64,000 nucleotides of DNA from Cryobacterium gelidum (GCF_004403985.1 NZ_SOHL01000009.1:96580-160579); one strand, 5' to 3'; shown: positions 9,783 to 18,332, counted from the first letter of the stretch. Notes: a model not told the origin generated them from the letters alone. A program made the numbers and translations.

Positions 9783-9813
9783 CTTGATGTCAAGTTGTTG
9801 ATCATTTGATCAA
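9783..9813. promoter_or_regulatory. Two adjacent operator-like palindromes
   Basis: CTTGA-TG-TCAAG (9783-9794) and the perfect TTGATCA-TT-TGATCAA (9798-9813) lie between the TetR gene and aguB. Their centres are 17 bases apart, both share a TTGAT core, and both sit where promoters for the two divergent genes should be. This is the usual layout for a TetR dimer-pair operator. Confidence 0.7.
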
Positions 9814-9835
9814 TAAGAGTTACCGGGAGAGCAGC

Positions 9836-10819
9836 ATGCGCCTGATCGAGGCCCCGTCCAGTCCGGCGTCACCCACCCGCGTGCGCGAACCCACCCGTCT
9901 TCCCCTGCGCGTCGGCCTCGTGCAGCATCGCTGGCACGCGCACGCGGGGACACTGGAGGCGGAGCTGGGCGAGGGCATCCGTTTGGCGGCAGAGGCGGGC
10001 GCCCGCCTGGTGTTTCTGCCCGAATTGACCCTCAGCAAATACCCGGGTCACGTGCCTGCCACCGGGACGCCCAAAGCGGATGCCGAGCCGCTGACGACCG
10101 GCCCAACCTTCGCGTTCGCGGCCATTCAGGCTCGGCTGCACAACGTCATCGTGCACGCCTCGCTGTTCGAGAAGCCGGACGACGATGACGCTCCGCTCGA
10201 TGGCCGCGGCTACAACACGGCCATTCTGGTGTCGCCCACCGGCATACTGCTCGGCCGCACCCGCAAGACCCACATTCCCATCAGCGCCGGATACTACGAA
10301 GACACCTACTTTCGGCCGGGTCCCGCCGACGACGCCTACCCGGTCTACACCGTCGCTGGCGCACGCCTCGGCCTCCCGACCTGCTGGGACGAGTGGTTTC
10401 CCGAGGTTTCCCGGCTGTACGGGCTCGGCGGCGCCGAAATTCTGGCCTACCCCACCGCCATCGGTTCGGAACCGCTGTTTCCCGATTTTGACACCCAGCC
10501 GATCTGGCAGCAGGTCGTGGTGGCCAACGGCATCACGAGCGGACTGTTCATGGTCGTGCCGAACCGGCACGGCGACGAGGGTGACCTCACCTTCTACGGT
10601 TCATCGTTCATCTCCGATCCGTTCGGACGCGTGCTCGTGCAGGCCCCGCGCGGCGAGTCCGTGGCGCTCGTGGCCGATCTCGATCTGGCCCAGCGTGACG
10701 AGTGGCTCGGCCTCTTTCCATTCCTGCTGACGCGCCGGCCCGACAGCTACGCTGGGCTGACGGCGGCGGTCGACCCGGGGCATCCGTTTGGCGGGGCCGC
10801 GGCCGGGGCGGTCGCATGA
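9836..10819 (+). CDS. aguB: N-carbamoylputrescine amidase (nitrilase family)
   Basis: 327-aa carbon-nitrogen hydrolase that should convert N-carbamoylputrescine to putrescine, CO2 and ammonia. The nitrilase triad is visible as Glu63 (LPELTLSK), Lys144 (RTRKTHIP) and Cys183 (PTCWDEWFPE). The CWDEWFPE block is characteristic of the AguB subgroup. I chose ATG 9836, with GGGAGA seven bases upstream, over a TTG at 9806 inside the operator. Its stop overlaps the aguA start (ATGA), so the two are translationally coupled. They form the two consecutive steps of agmatine breakdown. Confidence 0.93.
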   Translation: MRLIEAPSSPASPTRVREPTRLPLRVGLVQHRWHAHAGTLEAELGEGIRLAAEAGARLVFLPELTLSKYPGHVPATGTPKADAEPLTTGPTFAFAAIQARLHNVIVHASLFEKPDDDDAPLDGRGYNTAILVSPTGILLGRTRKTHIPISAGYYEDTYFRPGPADDAYPVYTVAGARLGLPTCWDEWFPEVSRLYGLGGAEILAYPTAIGSEPLFPDFDTQPIWQQVVVANGITSGLFMVVPNRHGDEGDLTFYGSSFISDPFGRVLVQAPRGESVALVADLDLAQRDEWLGLFPFLLTRRPDSYAGLTAAVDPGHPFGGAAAGAVA

Positions 10820-11844
10820 CCTGGCGGATGCCGGCTGAAACCGCGCCGCAAGACCGAGTCTGGATGGCGTTCCCGGCGGGCGGCTATACCCTCGGCGACA
10901 CCGCAGGGTCGGCGCACGAGGCGCGCCGCACCTGGGCCGCCGTCGCGCACGCCATCGCCGATTTCGAGCCGGTGACGATGGTCGTCGACCCGGCTGCCCG
11001 CGCCGATGCCGCCCGCTACCTGGGCAACGAGATCGAGGTCCTGGCGGCGCCACTGAACGACAGCTGGATGCGGGACATCGGCCCAAGCTTCGTGCACGAC
11101 GACGTGGGCCGCCTCGGCGCCGTCGATTGGACCTTCAACGGCTGGGGCGCCCAGGACTGGGCCGCGTGGGAGAAGGACGCCGCGGTCGGCCGCTTGGTGG
11201 CGGATGCCGCCGGGGCGGTCGTGGTCTCGTCGGCGCTCGTGAACGAGGGCGGCGGGATCCACGTCGACGGTGAGGGCACCGTGTTGGCGACGCGCAGCGT
11301 GCAGCTCGACCCGGGACGCAATCCCGGCGCCTCGCCGGCTTCGGTCGAGGCGGAACTGCGACGCACGATCGGTGCGGAACACGTTGTGTGGCTGCCACGC
11401 GGCCTCACCCGCGACCACGACCGGTTCGGCACCCGTGGGCACATCGACATGGTCGCCGCGCTACCGTCGCCGGGCACGATCTTGCTGCACGCGCAGAACG
11501 ATCCGGGGCATCCCGACTACCCGCTCACCCGCGAATTTCGCGCGCTGCTGGCCCAGGCACACGATGCGGCCGGGCGATCGTTTGCGATCATCGATCTGCC
11601 GGCGCCCGCGACTCTGCGCGATGACGAGGGGTTCGTGGACTACAACTACGTCAACCATCTCGTCGTCAACGGCGGCGTCATCACCGGCAGCTTCGGCGAG
11701 GAACGGGCTGATTCCCTGGCTCGCGACGTGCTCACCGCCGCCTACCCGGGGCGCCGCGTGGTCTCGGTCGACGCGCGCGCGCTGTTCGCGCGTGGGGGCG
11801 GCATCCACTGCATCACCCAGCAGCAGCCGTCAACGCCGGCCTGA
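10816..11844 (+). CDS. aguA: Agmatine deiminase
   Basis: 342-aa member of the amidinotransferase/deiminase fold, hydrolysing agmatine to N-carbamoylputrescine and ammonia. Family marks are NDSWMRDIGP near residue 80, NEGGGIHVDG, the GTRGHIDM block, and GGGIHC near the C terminus with the nucleophile Cys332. The ATG overlaps the aguB stop. No arginine decarboxylase or agmatine transporter is in the window, so agmatine is probably taken from outside or made elsewhere. The gene converges on a small membrane protein gene four bases later. Confidence 0.94.
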   Translation: MTWRMPAETAPQDRVWMAFPAGGYTLGDTAGSAHEARRTWAAVAHAIADFEPVTMVVDPAARADAARYLGNEIEVLAAPLNDSWMRDIGPSFVHDDVGRLGAVDWTFNGWGAQDWAAWEKDAAVGRLVADAAGAVVVSSALVNEGGGIHVDGEGTVLATRSVQLDPGRNPGASPASVEAELRRTIGAEHVVWLPRGLTRDHDRFGTRGHIDMVAALPSPGTILLHAQNDPGHPDYPLTREFRALLAQAHDAAGRSFAIIDLPAPATLRDDEGFVDYNYVNHLVVNGGVITGSFGEERADSLARDVLTAAYPGRRVVSVDARALFARGGGIHCITQQQPSTPA

Positions 11845-11848
11845 CCAC

Positions 11849-12148
11849 TCAGCTCGCGGCGGCGACCCGCCGATTGTGCCAGGCCCGAATCACGATGAAC
11901 GGCACGAGAACGGCCGCGATGAGCAGCGCAAAGGCCCAGGCTCCAATCTGGGGCGTCATGATATTCGCGCCCCAGATGACCAGGGCGATGGCTCCGACGT
12001 TCAGGAGAACGGAGGCCCGCGGCCGGCTCGGCGGGTTGGCGAACAGGGGCAATGGCGTCGTCGGGTTCGCCCAGGCGAGGCGCAGAACGTAGAAGATTCC
12101 GCAGACGAAGCCGGCTAGAACGAGAATCGTGCCGAAAATCACTGCCAT
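11849..12148 (-). CDS. Small membrane protein of unknown function
   Basis: 99 aa with three predicted membrane helices: an N-terminal one (VIFGTILVLAGFVCGIFYVL), a middle one around VGAIALVIWG, and a third around AFALLIAAVLVPFIVI. The tail is basic (HNRR). The ATG at 12148 has GGAG ten bases upstream. A longer frame to 12259 exists but its extra N terminus has no membrane or domain character. I do not recognise the family. It sits alone between convergent aguA and the co-directional dehydrogenase gene. Confidence 0.7.
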   Translation of the reverse strand: MAVIFGTILVLAGFVCGIFYVLRLAWANPTTPLPLFANPPSRPRASVLLNVGAIALVIWGANIMTPQIGAWAFALLIAAVLVPFIVIRAWHNRRVAAAS

Positions 12149-12191
12149 GCGATGGTGCTCCCTGGTCGGTCGTTCCTTCGACCCTACAGTC

Positions 12192-12974
12192 CTACTTCGG
12201 CTGCATCCGAATCGCGCCGTCCAGACGGATAGTTTCCCCATTGAGCATGGGATTTTCAACGATATGCCGCACCAGGAAAGCGAACTCGTCCGGGTCGCCG
12301 AGCCGGGACGGATGCGGCACCTGGGCTCCGAGGGAGTCTCGTACCGGCTGCGGCAGCCCCTGCAACATCGGCGTGTCGAAGATGCCGGGCGCGATCGACA
12401 TCACCCGAATCAGGCTCTGCGCGAATTCGCGGGCGAGGGGCAGGGTCATCGCGGCGACGCCGCCCTTGGACGCGGCGTAGGCCGCCTGCCCGATCTGCCC
12501 GTCGAACGCGGCGACCGAGGCCGTATTGACGATGACGCCACGTTCGGCGCCGCCCTGACGGTCACGGGCACCCAGGGGTTCGTTGCTCTGCATCGCGGCG
12601 GCGGCCAGTCGTACGACGTTGAACGTGCCCACAAGGTTGATACGAATCGCGCGTTCGAACTCCTCGAGCGGCAGTGGGCCGTCGCGACCGACCGTGCGAG
12701 CGCCGGGCGCGATGCCGGCGCAATTGATCACGATGCGCAGCGGCGCTAGAGCCACCGCGGCGTCGACGGCGGTCTGCACGTCGCCGGCACGTGTCACGTC
12801 TCCGGCCACGAATCGGGCCCGGAGGCCGAGCGCGGCGGCGATCTCCCCTCCGGGGGCGCCGGGCAGGTCCAGGAGCACCACGGATGCGCCGGCCTCGTGC
12901 AGCGAGCGAACGCAGGCCAGGCCGAGGCCGGAGGCGCCGCCGGTGATGAGGGCGGAACATCCGTTTATCTGCAT
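12192..12974 (-). CDS. Short-chain dehydrogenase, 3-hydroxyacyl-CoA dehydrogenase type
   Basis: 260-aa SDR with the Rossmann motif GGASGLGLA near residue 12, NCAG, the catalytic Ser of NTASVAAF and YAASKGG. The C-terminal block SIAPGIFDTPMLQGLP and the overall pattern match the type II 3-hydroxyacyl-CoA dehydrogenase (HSD17B10-like) branch, which oxidises 3-hydroxyacyl-CoA with NAD. The ATG at 12974 has AAGGA six bases upstream; the longer frame to 13028 is rejected. A thiolase gene lies 82 bp upstream on the same strand, so the pair could carry out the last two steps of a beta-oxidation round. Confidence 0.88.
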   Translation of the reverse strand: MQINGCSALITGGASGLGLACVRSLHEAGASVVLLDLPGAPGGEIAAALGLRARFVAGDVTRAGDVQTAVDAAVALAPLRIVINCAGIAPGARTVGRDGPLPLEEFERAIRINLVGTFNVVRLAAAAMQSNEPLGARDRQGGAERGVIVNTASVAAFDGQIGQAAYAASKGGVAAMTLPLAREFAQSLIRVMSIAPGIFDTPMLQGLPQPVRDSLGAQVPHPSRLGDPDEFAFLVRHIVENPMLNGETIRLDGAIRMQPK

Positions 12975-13056
12975 GAGATCCTTCCGATCCGGTGAGTTGC
13001 GGTGGTCGTGCTCGGTCGGGCGGAGCATCCGCCTCGGAACAGAATCCGCGTCTGCA

Positions 13057-14241
13057 TCAGAGTCTCTCGATCAGGGTGGCGTTGGCCATGCCGCCGCCCT
13101 CGCACATGGCCTGCAGGCCCCAGCGGCCGCCGGTCATCTCGAGGTGGTTGACCAGGGTGCCGAGCAGGCGGGTGCCCGAGGAACCGAGTGCGTGGCCGAG
13201 GGCGATGGCGCCGCCGCGCGGGTTCAGACAGTCGGGGTCTGCGCCCGTCTCGTGCAGCCAGGCCAGCGGCACGCTCGCGAAGGCTTCGTTGATCTCGTAG
13301 GCGTCGATGTCGTCGATGCTCAGGCCGGCCCGCGAGAGGATGCGCTGGGTCGCCGGAATCACGCCGGTGAGCATGAGTAGTGGGTCGCTGCCCACGACGG
13401 TGAAACTGTGAAAGCGGGCGCGCGGGTTCAACCCGAGCTGTGCGGCCCGCTTGGCGCTCATGATCAGGGTCGCCGAGGCGCCGTCGGTGAGCGGCGAGGA
13501 ATTGCCGGCCGTAACGTGCCAGCCGAGTTTCGGAAAGCGTGCCGCGAGCGCGTCGGTGCGAAAGGCCGGGCGCAGGCCGGCGAGCGAGGCATGCGAGGTG
13601 CCGGGGCGAATGGTTTCGTCCTCGTCGATAACGCTGCCGTCCGCCCGGGTCACGGCCACGATTTCGCCGGAGAAGTCGCCCCGTTCGGCGGCCGCCGCAG
13701 CGAGCCGGTGGGAGCGGGCCGCGTAGCTGTCGAGGGCGTCGCGGCCGAGGTTCCATTTCTGGTTGATGAGTTCGGCAGAGACTCCCTGGCTGACGAGGCC
13801 GTCGGGATAACGCGCGTGCATGAGGGTGCCGAAGGGGTCCTGCCCGCCGGCGGAGGACCCGAGCGGAACCCGGCTCATCGACTCGACGCCACAGGCGATG
13901 ACCACGTCGGCGCTGCCGCTCATCACGGCCTGGGCGGCGAAGGCGGCGGCCTGCTGGCTCGACCCGCACTGGCGGTCGATCGTGGTGCCGGGCACGGTGT
14001 CGGGAAAGCCGGCGCTGAGCAGGGCGGTGCGCGTGACGTTGCTGCTCTGCTCGCCGCTCTGGCTGACGCAGCCGCCGATGACGTCGTCGATCAGTGTCGG
14101 GTCGAGGTTGTTGCGGCTGACCAGTTCGCGCAGCACGGTAGCCAGCAGGTCGGCCGGGTGGACGCCGTCGAGGGCTCCCCCGGGCTTACCCCGGCCCGAC
14201 GGGGTGCGCAGAACGTCGACGATGACAGCCTCATTGCTCAT
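13057..14241 (-). CDS. Acetyl-CoA acyltransferase (thiolase)
   Basis: 394-aa thiolase cleaving 3-ketoacyl-CoA with CoA. The acyl-accepting Cys92 lies in DRQCGSS, His350 in GGAIALGHALG and Cys380 in MCEGGGM, so all catalytic residues are present. NEAFA, also conserved in thiolases, is seen. The substrate range (fatty acid, steroid or dicarboxylic) cannot be fixed; DRQCGSSQQA is the variant seen in many actinobacterial degradative thiolases. It is transcribed leftward with the SDR gene downstream. TrmH lies 51 bp upstream on the same strand. Confidence 0.93.
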   Translation of the reverse strand: MSNEAVIVDVLRTPSGRGKPGGALDGVHPADLLATVLRELVSRNNLDPTLIDDVIGGCVSQSGEQSSNVTRTALLSAGFPDTVPGTTIDRQCGSSQQAAAFAAQAVMSGSADVVIACGVESMSRVPLGSSAGGQDPFGTLMHARYPDGLVSQGVSAELINQKWNLGRDALDSYAARSHRLAAAAAERGDFSGEIVAVTRADGSVIDEDETIRPGTSHASLAGLRPAFRTDALAARFPKLGWHVTAGNSSPLTDGASATLIMSAKRAAQLGLNPRARFHSFTVVGSDPLLMLTGVIPATQRILSRAGLSIDDIDAYEINEAFASVPLAWLHETGADPDCLNPRGGAIALGHALGSSGTRLLGTLVNHLEMTGGRWGLQAMCEGGGMANATLIERL

Positions 14242-14292
14242 AACCCCAGCCTAGGCCCGCAGGGGCGACAGCAGCGGTCCGGCGGTGCCCGG

Positions 14293-15099
14293 TCAGCCGG
14301 AGAGCGCCCACATGGCAACGGCACTCGCCGCGGCGACGTTGAGCGAGTCGATGCCGTGCTTCATCGGAATCTGCACGACGCTGTCGGACGCTGCGAGCGC
14401 CTCGGGCGTGAGCCCCTCTCCCTCGGCGCCGAGCAGCAGGGCCAGATGCTCATGCCCGGTGCCATCGAAATCGCGCAGGCTGACCGCATCGGCGGTCAGG
14501 GCGAGGGCGGCCATATGGAACCCGTGCCGGGTGAGCAGGGCGCGGGTTTCGGTCCAGTCGCCCACGCGGGTCCACGGTACCTGCAGCACGGTGCCCATCG
14601 AGACGCGGATGGCCCGACGGTAGAACGGGTCGGAGCAGCGGGGCGTGACCAGAATGGCATCCGCTCCGATTGCGCCGGCTGAGCGAAAGATGGCGCCGAC
14701 GTTGGTCGGATCCGACACGTTTTCGAGAATGACGATGCGACGCGCACCGGCCAGTACTGTGTCGGCGGAGGGCAGCTCGGGCCGGTGCATCGAGGCGATC
14801 AGGCCGCGGTGCAAAATGTATCCGGTGAGTTCAGCGAGCATTTCCCCTGGGCCCACGAACACTGGAACCTCGGCCGCGTAGTCGCCGAGCACGGCGAGAG
14901 CCTCGTCGGCCGTGTTGCCGAGCGCGAGCACCGACCGCGGAACATGCCCGGCGCGCACAGCCCGTTCGAGTACGAGCGCCGATTCGGCGATATAGAGTCC
15001 GTGCTCGGTGCCGCGGGCCTTCTTCAGGGCCACGTCGGTGAGGTGGGCGTAGTCGACCAGTCGCGGGTCGTTCAGGTCGTCGATCGCGATCAGGGGCAT
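14293..15099 (-). CDS. TrmH/SpoU-family RNA 2'-O-methyltransferase
   Basis: 268-aa SPOUT enzyme. An N-terminal substrate-binding domain (residues about 5-95) is followed by the knotted methyltransferase domain. Its motifs are ENVSDPTNVGAIFRSA (motif 1), LLLGAEGEGLT (motif 2) and IPMKHGIDSLNVAAASAVAMW (motif 3). It should methylate a ribose in rRNA or tRNA using S-adenosylmethionine; the target nucleotide is not deducible. The ATG at 15099 is preceded by TAGACT and six bases with no Shine-Dalgarno, so it is probably leaderless. A TTG two codons upstream is less likely. Confidence 0.93.
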   Translation of the reverse strand: MPLIAIDDLNDPRLVDYAHLTDVALKKARGTEHGLYIAESALVLERAVRAGHVPRSVLALGNTADEALAVLGDYAAEVPVFVGPGEMLAELTGYILHRGLIASMHRPELPSADTVLAGARRIVILENVSDPTNVGAIFRSAGAIGADAILVTPRCSDPFYRRAIRVSMGTVLQVPWTRVGDWTETRALLTRHGFHMAALALTADAVSLRDFDGTGHEHLALLLGAEGEGLTPEALAASDSVVQIPMKHGIDSLNVAAASAVAMWALSG

Positions 15100-15176
15100 C
15101 CGCAAAGTCTAGCCAACGGCCCTGACGGGCTCCGGCCCGCGCCCGGGCGGGTGCCCCTATCGGCCCGCGCCATTCT

Positions 15177-15273
15177 GCGCATAACTCCTGCAATTTGCCG
15201 GCCGAGGCCGTTCGACCCCCGGAATTTCCGGGGGTCGAACGGCCACCCGCCGCGGATTGCAGGAGTTATGCGC
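15177..15273. repeat. 97-bp nested palindrome
   Basis: The element is symmetric about position 15225. Perfect 18-base outer arms (15177-15194 and 15256-15273) flank perfect 19-base inner arms (15206-15224 and 15226-15244). The two 11-base stretches between outer and inner arms do not pair well. It lies between the DUF4397 gene stop (15308) and the TrmH start (15099). It could end the DUF4397 transcript, but it is far larger than a terminator needs and has no T-run. It may belong to a dispersed palindromic repeat family. Confidence 0.9.
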
Positions 15274-15307
15274 CACGGTGGCTCGGGCTGGCGCAGCGGA
15301 GGCGGAG

Positions 15308-16618
15308 CTACTTCGTGCGCACCGACTGCACGGCCAGGGCGAGGTTGCCGTCGGCGAGGCTGCCCCAGGCATACACGATGGTATTCGTGCGCGCGGCGAT
15401 GTGCACGTCGGCCGGACCGATGAGCGCTGCGGTGGTACCGGCCGCCGCGACCGCAGCCGAGATCGTGCCGACCGGCAGTACGAGCACAGACTCGTTCGGG
15501 TTGGTCAGGCCGGTAATAGCCGGGACGCCGTTGGCGAGCACGTCGACGGCGGGTGCAGCAGCGACGTGGCGCACCGTCAGTCGGCCCTGTCCATATCCGG
15601 GTGCGGAGGTATCGTTCGTGAAGAGGGCCGCGGTCGGATCTCCAGCCTCGCTCAGGTGAGCCACAGCCGTGTAGTTCATCCCGGACGCGACCGTGAGGTC
15701 GACCGGGCCGATCACGGGAGCACTCGCGTCAGCGGCATCCGCTGCGGTGATGGCGAGGGTGTAGGTGCCAGCCGCAATACGGAACGTCTTCGTGAGGGTG
15801 CCGGGTTCGAAGTTGTCGATGACCCGCTTGTTGTCGACGTACACGTCAACCACGACGCCGGGGATCGCGTGCAGCACCGAAACGGATGCCGGCGCTGCGG
15901 CCCGTGTGCGTACCGTCTGCACGAACAGGGCGAGGTTTCCCTTGGCGAGGCTACCCCAGGCGTACACGATGGTGTTGGTACGCGGGGCGATCGTGACATC
16001 AGCTGGGCCGAGCAGCGGCGCCGTGGTTCCGGCGGCGGCGACCACGGCACTGATCGTGCCGACCGGCAGGTCGAGCATGGCCTGCGCAGGGTTGGTCAAG
16101 CCGGCGACGGCCACTGCACCGTTCGCGAGCACGTCGACGGCGGGAGCGGCCGCAACGTGGCGTACCGTGAGACGGCCCTGCCCGGCAGCCAGCGGCGTGG
16201 TGTCGTCGTTGAACAGGGTGGCGGTGGGAATGCCGGTGTCGCCCAGGTGGGCGACGGCCGTGAAGCTGCGGCCAGCCGTGAGGGTCACGGTGGTCGAGCC
16301 GCTGAGTGCGATGTCGACCATGGGCGAGCCGTTGGCGCTGCCGCCGAGCACGAGGGGGTCAGTGGGAGAGATCTTGACGATGTGCGTGCCGGCCGCCAGT
16401 TTCAGCGGGCCGAGCAGTGTTCCCGGCTTGAAGTCGTCGACAACGACACGGCCGTCCACCGAAATGTCGAGGATCAGGCCGGGAATGGCGTGTAGCACCG
16501 ACACCGAGGCGGTGCCCGGTGCCGCGGATGCCGCGGGAACAGCCGCCTGCGCCGGCGCGAGCCCGGCGAAAGCGACGAGAAGGCCGGCGGAGATTCCGAC
16601 GGCTATGAACTTGCGCAT
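15308..16618 (-). CDS. Secreted protein with two DUF4397 domains
   Basis: 436 aa. A Sec signal peptide (basic start, hydrophobic core AVGISAGLLVAFAG, AQA cleavage site near residue 26) leads to two copies of a DUF4397 module, at about 37-235 and 243-436. Both begin ASVSVLHAIPG and contain GQGRLTVRHVAAAPAVDVLANG and TNTIVYAWGSL, so the protein arose by internal duplication. DUF4397 proteins are cell-surface or secreted and of unknown function. GGAGGAAGC precedes the ATG. It follows the sigma/anti-sigma pair on the same strand, so it is a likely target of that sigma factor. This parallels SigK-RskA loci, which sit beside secreted antigens. Confidence 0.9.
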   Translation of the reverse strand: MRKFIAVGISAGLLVAFAGLAPAQAAVPAASAAPGTASVSVLHAIPGLILDISVDGRVVVDDFKPGTLLGPLKLAAGTHIVKISPTDPLVLGGSANGSPMVDIALSGSTTVTLTAGRSFTAVAHLGDTGIPTATLFNDDTTPLAAGQGRLTVRHVAAAPAVDVLANGAVAVAGLTNPAQAMLDLPVGTISAVVAAAGTTAPLLGPADVTIAPRTNTIVYAWGSLAKGNLALFVQTVRTRAAAPASVSVLHAIPGVVVDVYVDNKRVIDNFEPGTLTKTFRIAAGTYTLAITAADAADASAPVIGPVDLTVASGMNYTAVAHLSEAGDPTAALFTNDTSAPGYGQGRLTVRHVAAAPAVDVLANGVPAITGLTNPNESVLVLPVGTISAAVAAAGTTAALIGPADVHIAARTNTIVYAWGSLADGNLALAVQSVRTK

Positions 16619-16728
16619 TGCTTCCTCCAGTGGGTCGTTGCGGAAGGCAGCGGTGCCTCCCTGGTTACAACTTCCCCGGCCTGGGGCGTTTCGGATGCAC
16701 TGTCACAAACTATTTCGCGACTCTCCGC

Positions 16729-17610
16729 TCAGAGCGCGTGTAACCGGCCGCGCACGATCGAATCTCCAGAGTGTGCCGGGTCGCCGTCGGCGGGCCCGGC
16801 CGACACATCCACGAGCGGGTACTGGGTGAGGTCGACGTTGGCGGGGATAGTGAAGCGACCAGACGCCCCCTCGAAGAATCCGATGCCGACCAGGCCGGAC
16901 GCATCCGCTTTCAGCAGCCTTACCTCGCGCAGGCTCGTGGGCGGGGAGGTCTGCGCCTCGAGGTCGACGACGACCGAGCGACGGCCGTCCGCAGATTCCT
17001 CGACCCGCGCCGATCCGCTCGCGGTCCAGCCGGGCAGCGCGTCGAGGACAGCTTCGGCCACGACCTGCTCGCGGGGCGGGCCCATGCCGCTTCCCACGCC
17101 GATGGCGATGCCGCCGACCAGCCCGATCACGCCGGCGGCCGCCGCGAATGATGCCCAGGGGCGGCAGCGGGGCAGCGAGTGAGCCGGTGCGATTATGGAT
17201 GCGCCCATCGCGCCCGGATGCGCCAGAAGATCGGCGGGTGCGGCTGATTCCCGGCCGTCAAGCAGCTCCGCCGATAGGTCCGACGGGGCCGCAATATCCG
17301 TCAGGGCCTTGATCGGCCCAAAGCGTCGCGGCGTGCGCACCGCGTCGCTCAACCTGAGTTCAGCGTGGATGCTCGCCCAGATTCCCGCGGGCGGCGTCAG
17401 CACGCGGTCGACCCCGGCAGCGCGCCCGAGTTGCACGACCCGCCATAGGTCCAGGTATTCGCCGGCGCACGCACAGCAGACCGCGAAGTGGGCGCGCTCC
17501 CGGGCACTCGCTTCTATCTCGGCGAGGGCGAGCAAGTGCAGGTCGTCGCCACCGATGTGCACGCCATCAATGCGGGGGGTACCGATGCGGGCGGCATCAA
17601 TGGGAGTCAT
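16729..17610 (-). CDS. RskA-like anti-sigma factor
   Basis: 293-aa membrane protein expected to hold the adjacent ECF sigma factor inactive. The cytoplasmic N-terminal part has a zinc-type motif H41-x3-C45-x2-C48. One membrane segment (about 158-178, AAAAGVIGLVGGIAIGVG) follows, then an extracytoplasmic RskA-type domain. Its start overlaps the sigma gene's 3' end by 14 bases, the usual translational coupling that keeps the two proteins in balance. Release presumably needs regulated proteolysis at the membrane; no protease gene is nearby. Confidence 0.85.
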   Translation of the reverse strand: MTPIDAARIGTPRIDGVHIGGDDLHLLALAEIEASARERAHFAVCCACAGEYLDLWRVVQLGRAAGVDRVLTPPAGIWASIHAELRLSDAVRTPRRFGPIKALTDIAAPSDLSAELLDGRESAAPADLLAHPGAMGASIIAPAHSLPRCRPWASFAAAAGVIGLVGGIAIGVGSGMGPPREQVVAEAVLDALPGWTASGSARVEESADGRRSVVVDLEAQTSPPTSLREVRLLKADASGLVGIGFFEGASGRFTIPANVDLTQYPLVDVSAGPADGDPAHSGDSIVRGRLHAL

Positions 17611-18151
17611 CGGATACCTCCAGCCGGGTGCGTAGGCGGGTCAGACTGCGCCGCATGTGGCTCTTGACGGTACCGAGAGGCAGCCCGAGGCTATCGGCGA
17701 TCTGCACCTGGGTGAGATCGCCGAAGAAGGCCAGGCGCACTACCTGCCGCGGGACGGGCTCGAGCCGGTCGATTTCGTCGCCGACCAGCACCCGGTTGAC
17801 GACGCCGACGCTGTCGTCAAAGCGGTGCTGCGGCATGGTCAGGGCGAGCGATTCCTCAAGCCGCCGCTGCCGGCTCCGTGCCTCATGGGTGTCGGCGACC
17901 ACGTGCCGGGTGATGCCGATCAGCCAGGCCGGCACCCGAGATCGGGCCGGGTCGAACCCGGCCCGTCCGCGCCACGCCGCGATGAACACTTTCTGGGTGA
18001 CGTCTTCAGCGTCGGCTGCATTGGCGAGCGAGCGCACGGCGATCGTGAAGACCAGCGGAGACCAGCGCGCGTAGGCTACGGCTAAAGCGCGCTCGTCGCC
18101 GCCGCGAAAGGCGCGGGCCAAGGCCTCGTCATCGTCGGTGGGTGCACTCAC
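17597..18151 (-). CDS. ECF sigma factor, SigK-like
   Basis: 184 aa. Region 2 is seen in AEDVTQKVFIAAWRGR and region 4 in QVQIADSLGLPLGTVKSHMRR, with no region 3, as in extracytoplasmic-function sigma factors. The GTG at 18151 has GAAGGA nine bases upstream. The open frame continues to 18343, but the extra 64 residues have no sigma homology and are rejected. Pairing with an RskA-type anti-sigma factor puts it in the SigK/SigL group. It probably drives its own operon and the DUF4397 gene. Confidence 0.9.
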   Translation of the reverse strand: MSAPTDDDEALARAFRGGDERALAVAYARWSPLVFTIAVRSLANAADAEDVTQKVFIAAWRGRAGFDPARSRVPAWLIGITRHVVADTHEARSRQRRLEESLALTMPQHRFDDSVGVVNRVLVGDEIDRLEPVPRQVVRLAFFGDLTQVQIADSLGLPLGTVKSHMRRSLTRLRTRLEVSDDSH

Positions 18152-18282
18152 GTCGGTGTGGGTCCTTCGGGCCGAAACACGAATTGGGCAAAAACGCGTC
18201 GACCGGGCACCTCGGGCGCCGACCTCCGCGCGCACCAGCATAGTGAGTTTCCTTCGACTTGCGTGCGCTCTCCGGGCGGCGA

Positions 18283-18332
18283 GGGGCCACGGCAGCACAT
18301 CTGACGTCGCATACCGTGGCCCCCGAAGGGGG
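18283..18332. promoter_or_regulatory. Competing hairpins upstream of the sigma gene
   Basis: GGGGCCACGG (18283-18292) and CCGTGGCCCC (18314-18323) are perfect 10-base arms around a 21-base loop. The right arm overlaps a second hairpin, CCCCC-GAA-GGGGG (18320-18332). Only one can form at a time. The site is 71-120 bases past the gabD stop and 132-181 bases before the sigma start, on their shared strand. It may end the gabD transcript or act as an attenuator. Confidence 0.5.

Noticed and set aside
9763-9836. Longer starts for the TetR protein (9805) and aguB (TTG 9806)
   Set aside because: They would place coding sequence over the palindromes and promoters; inner ATG codons fit better, and the aguB one has a clear ribosome site.
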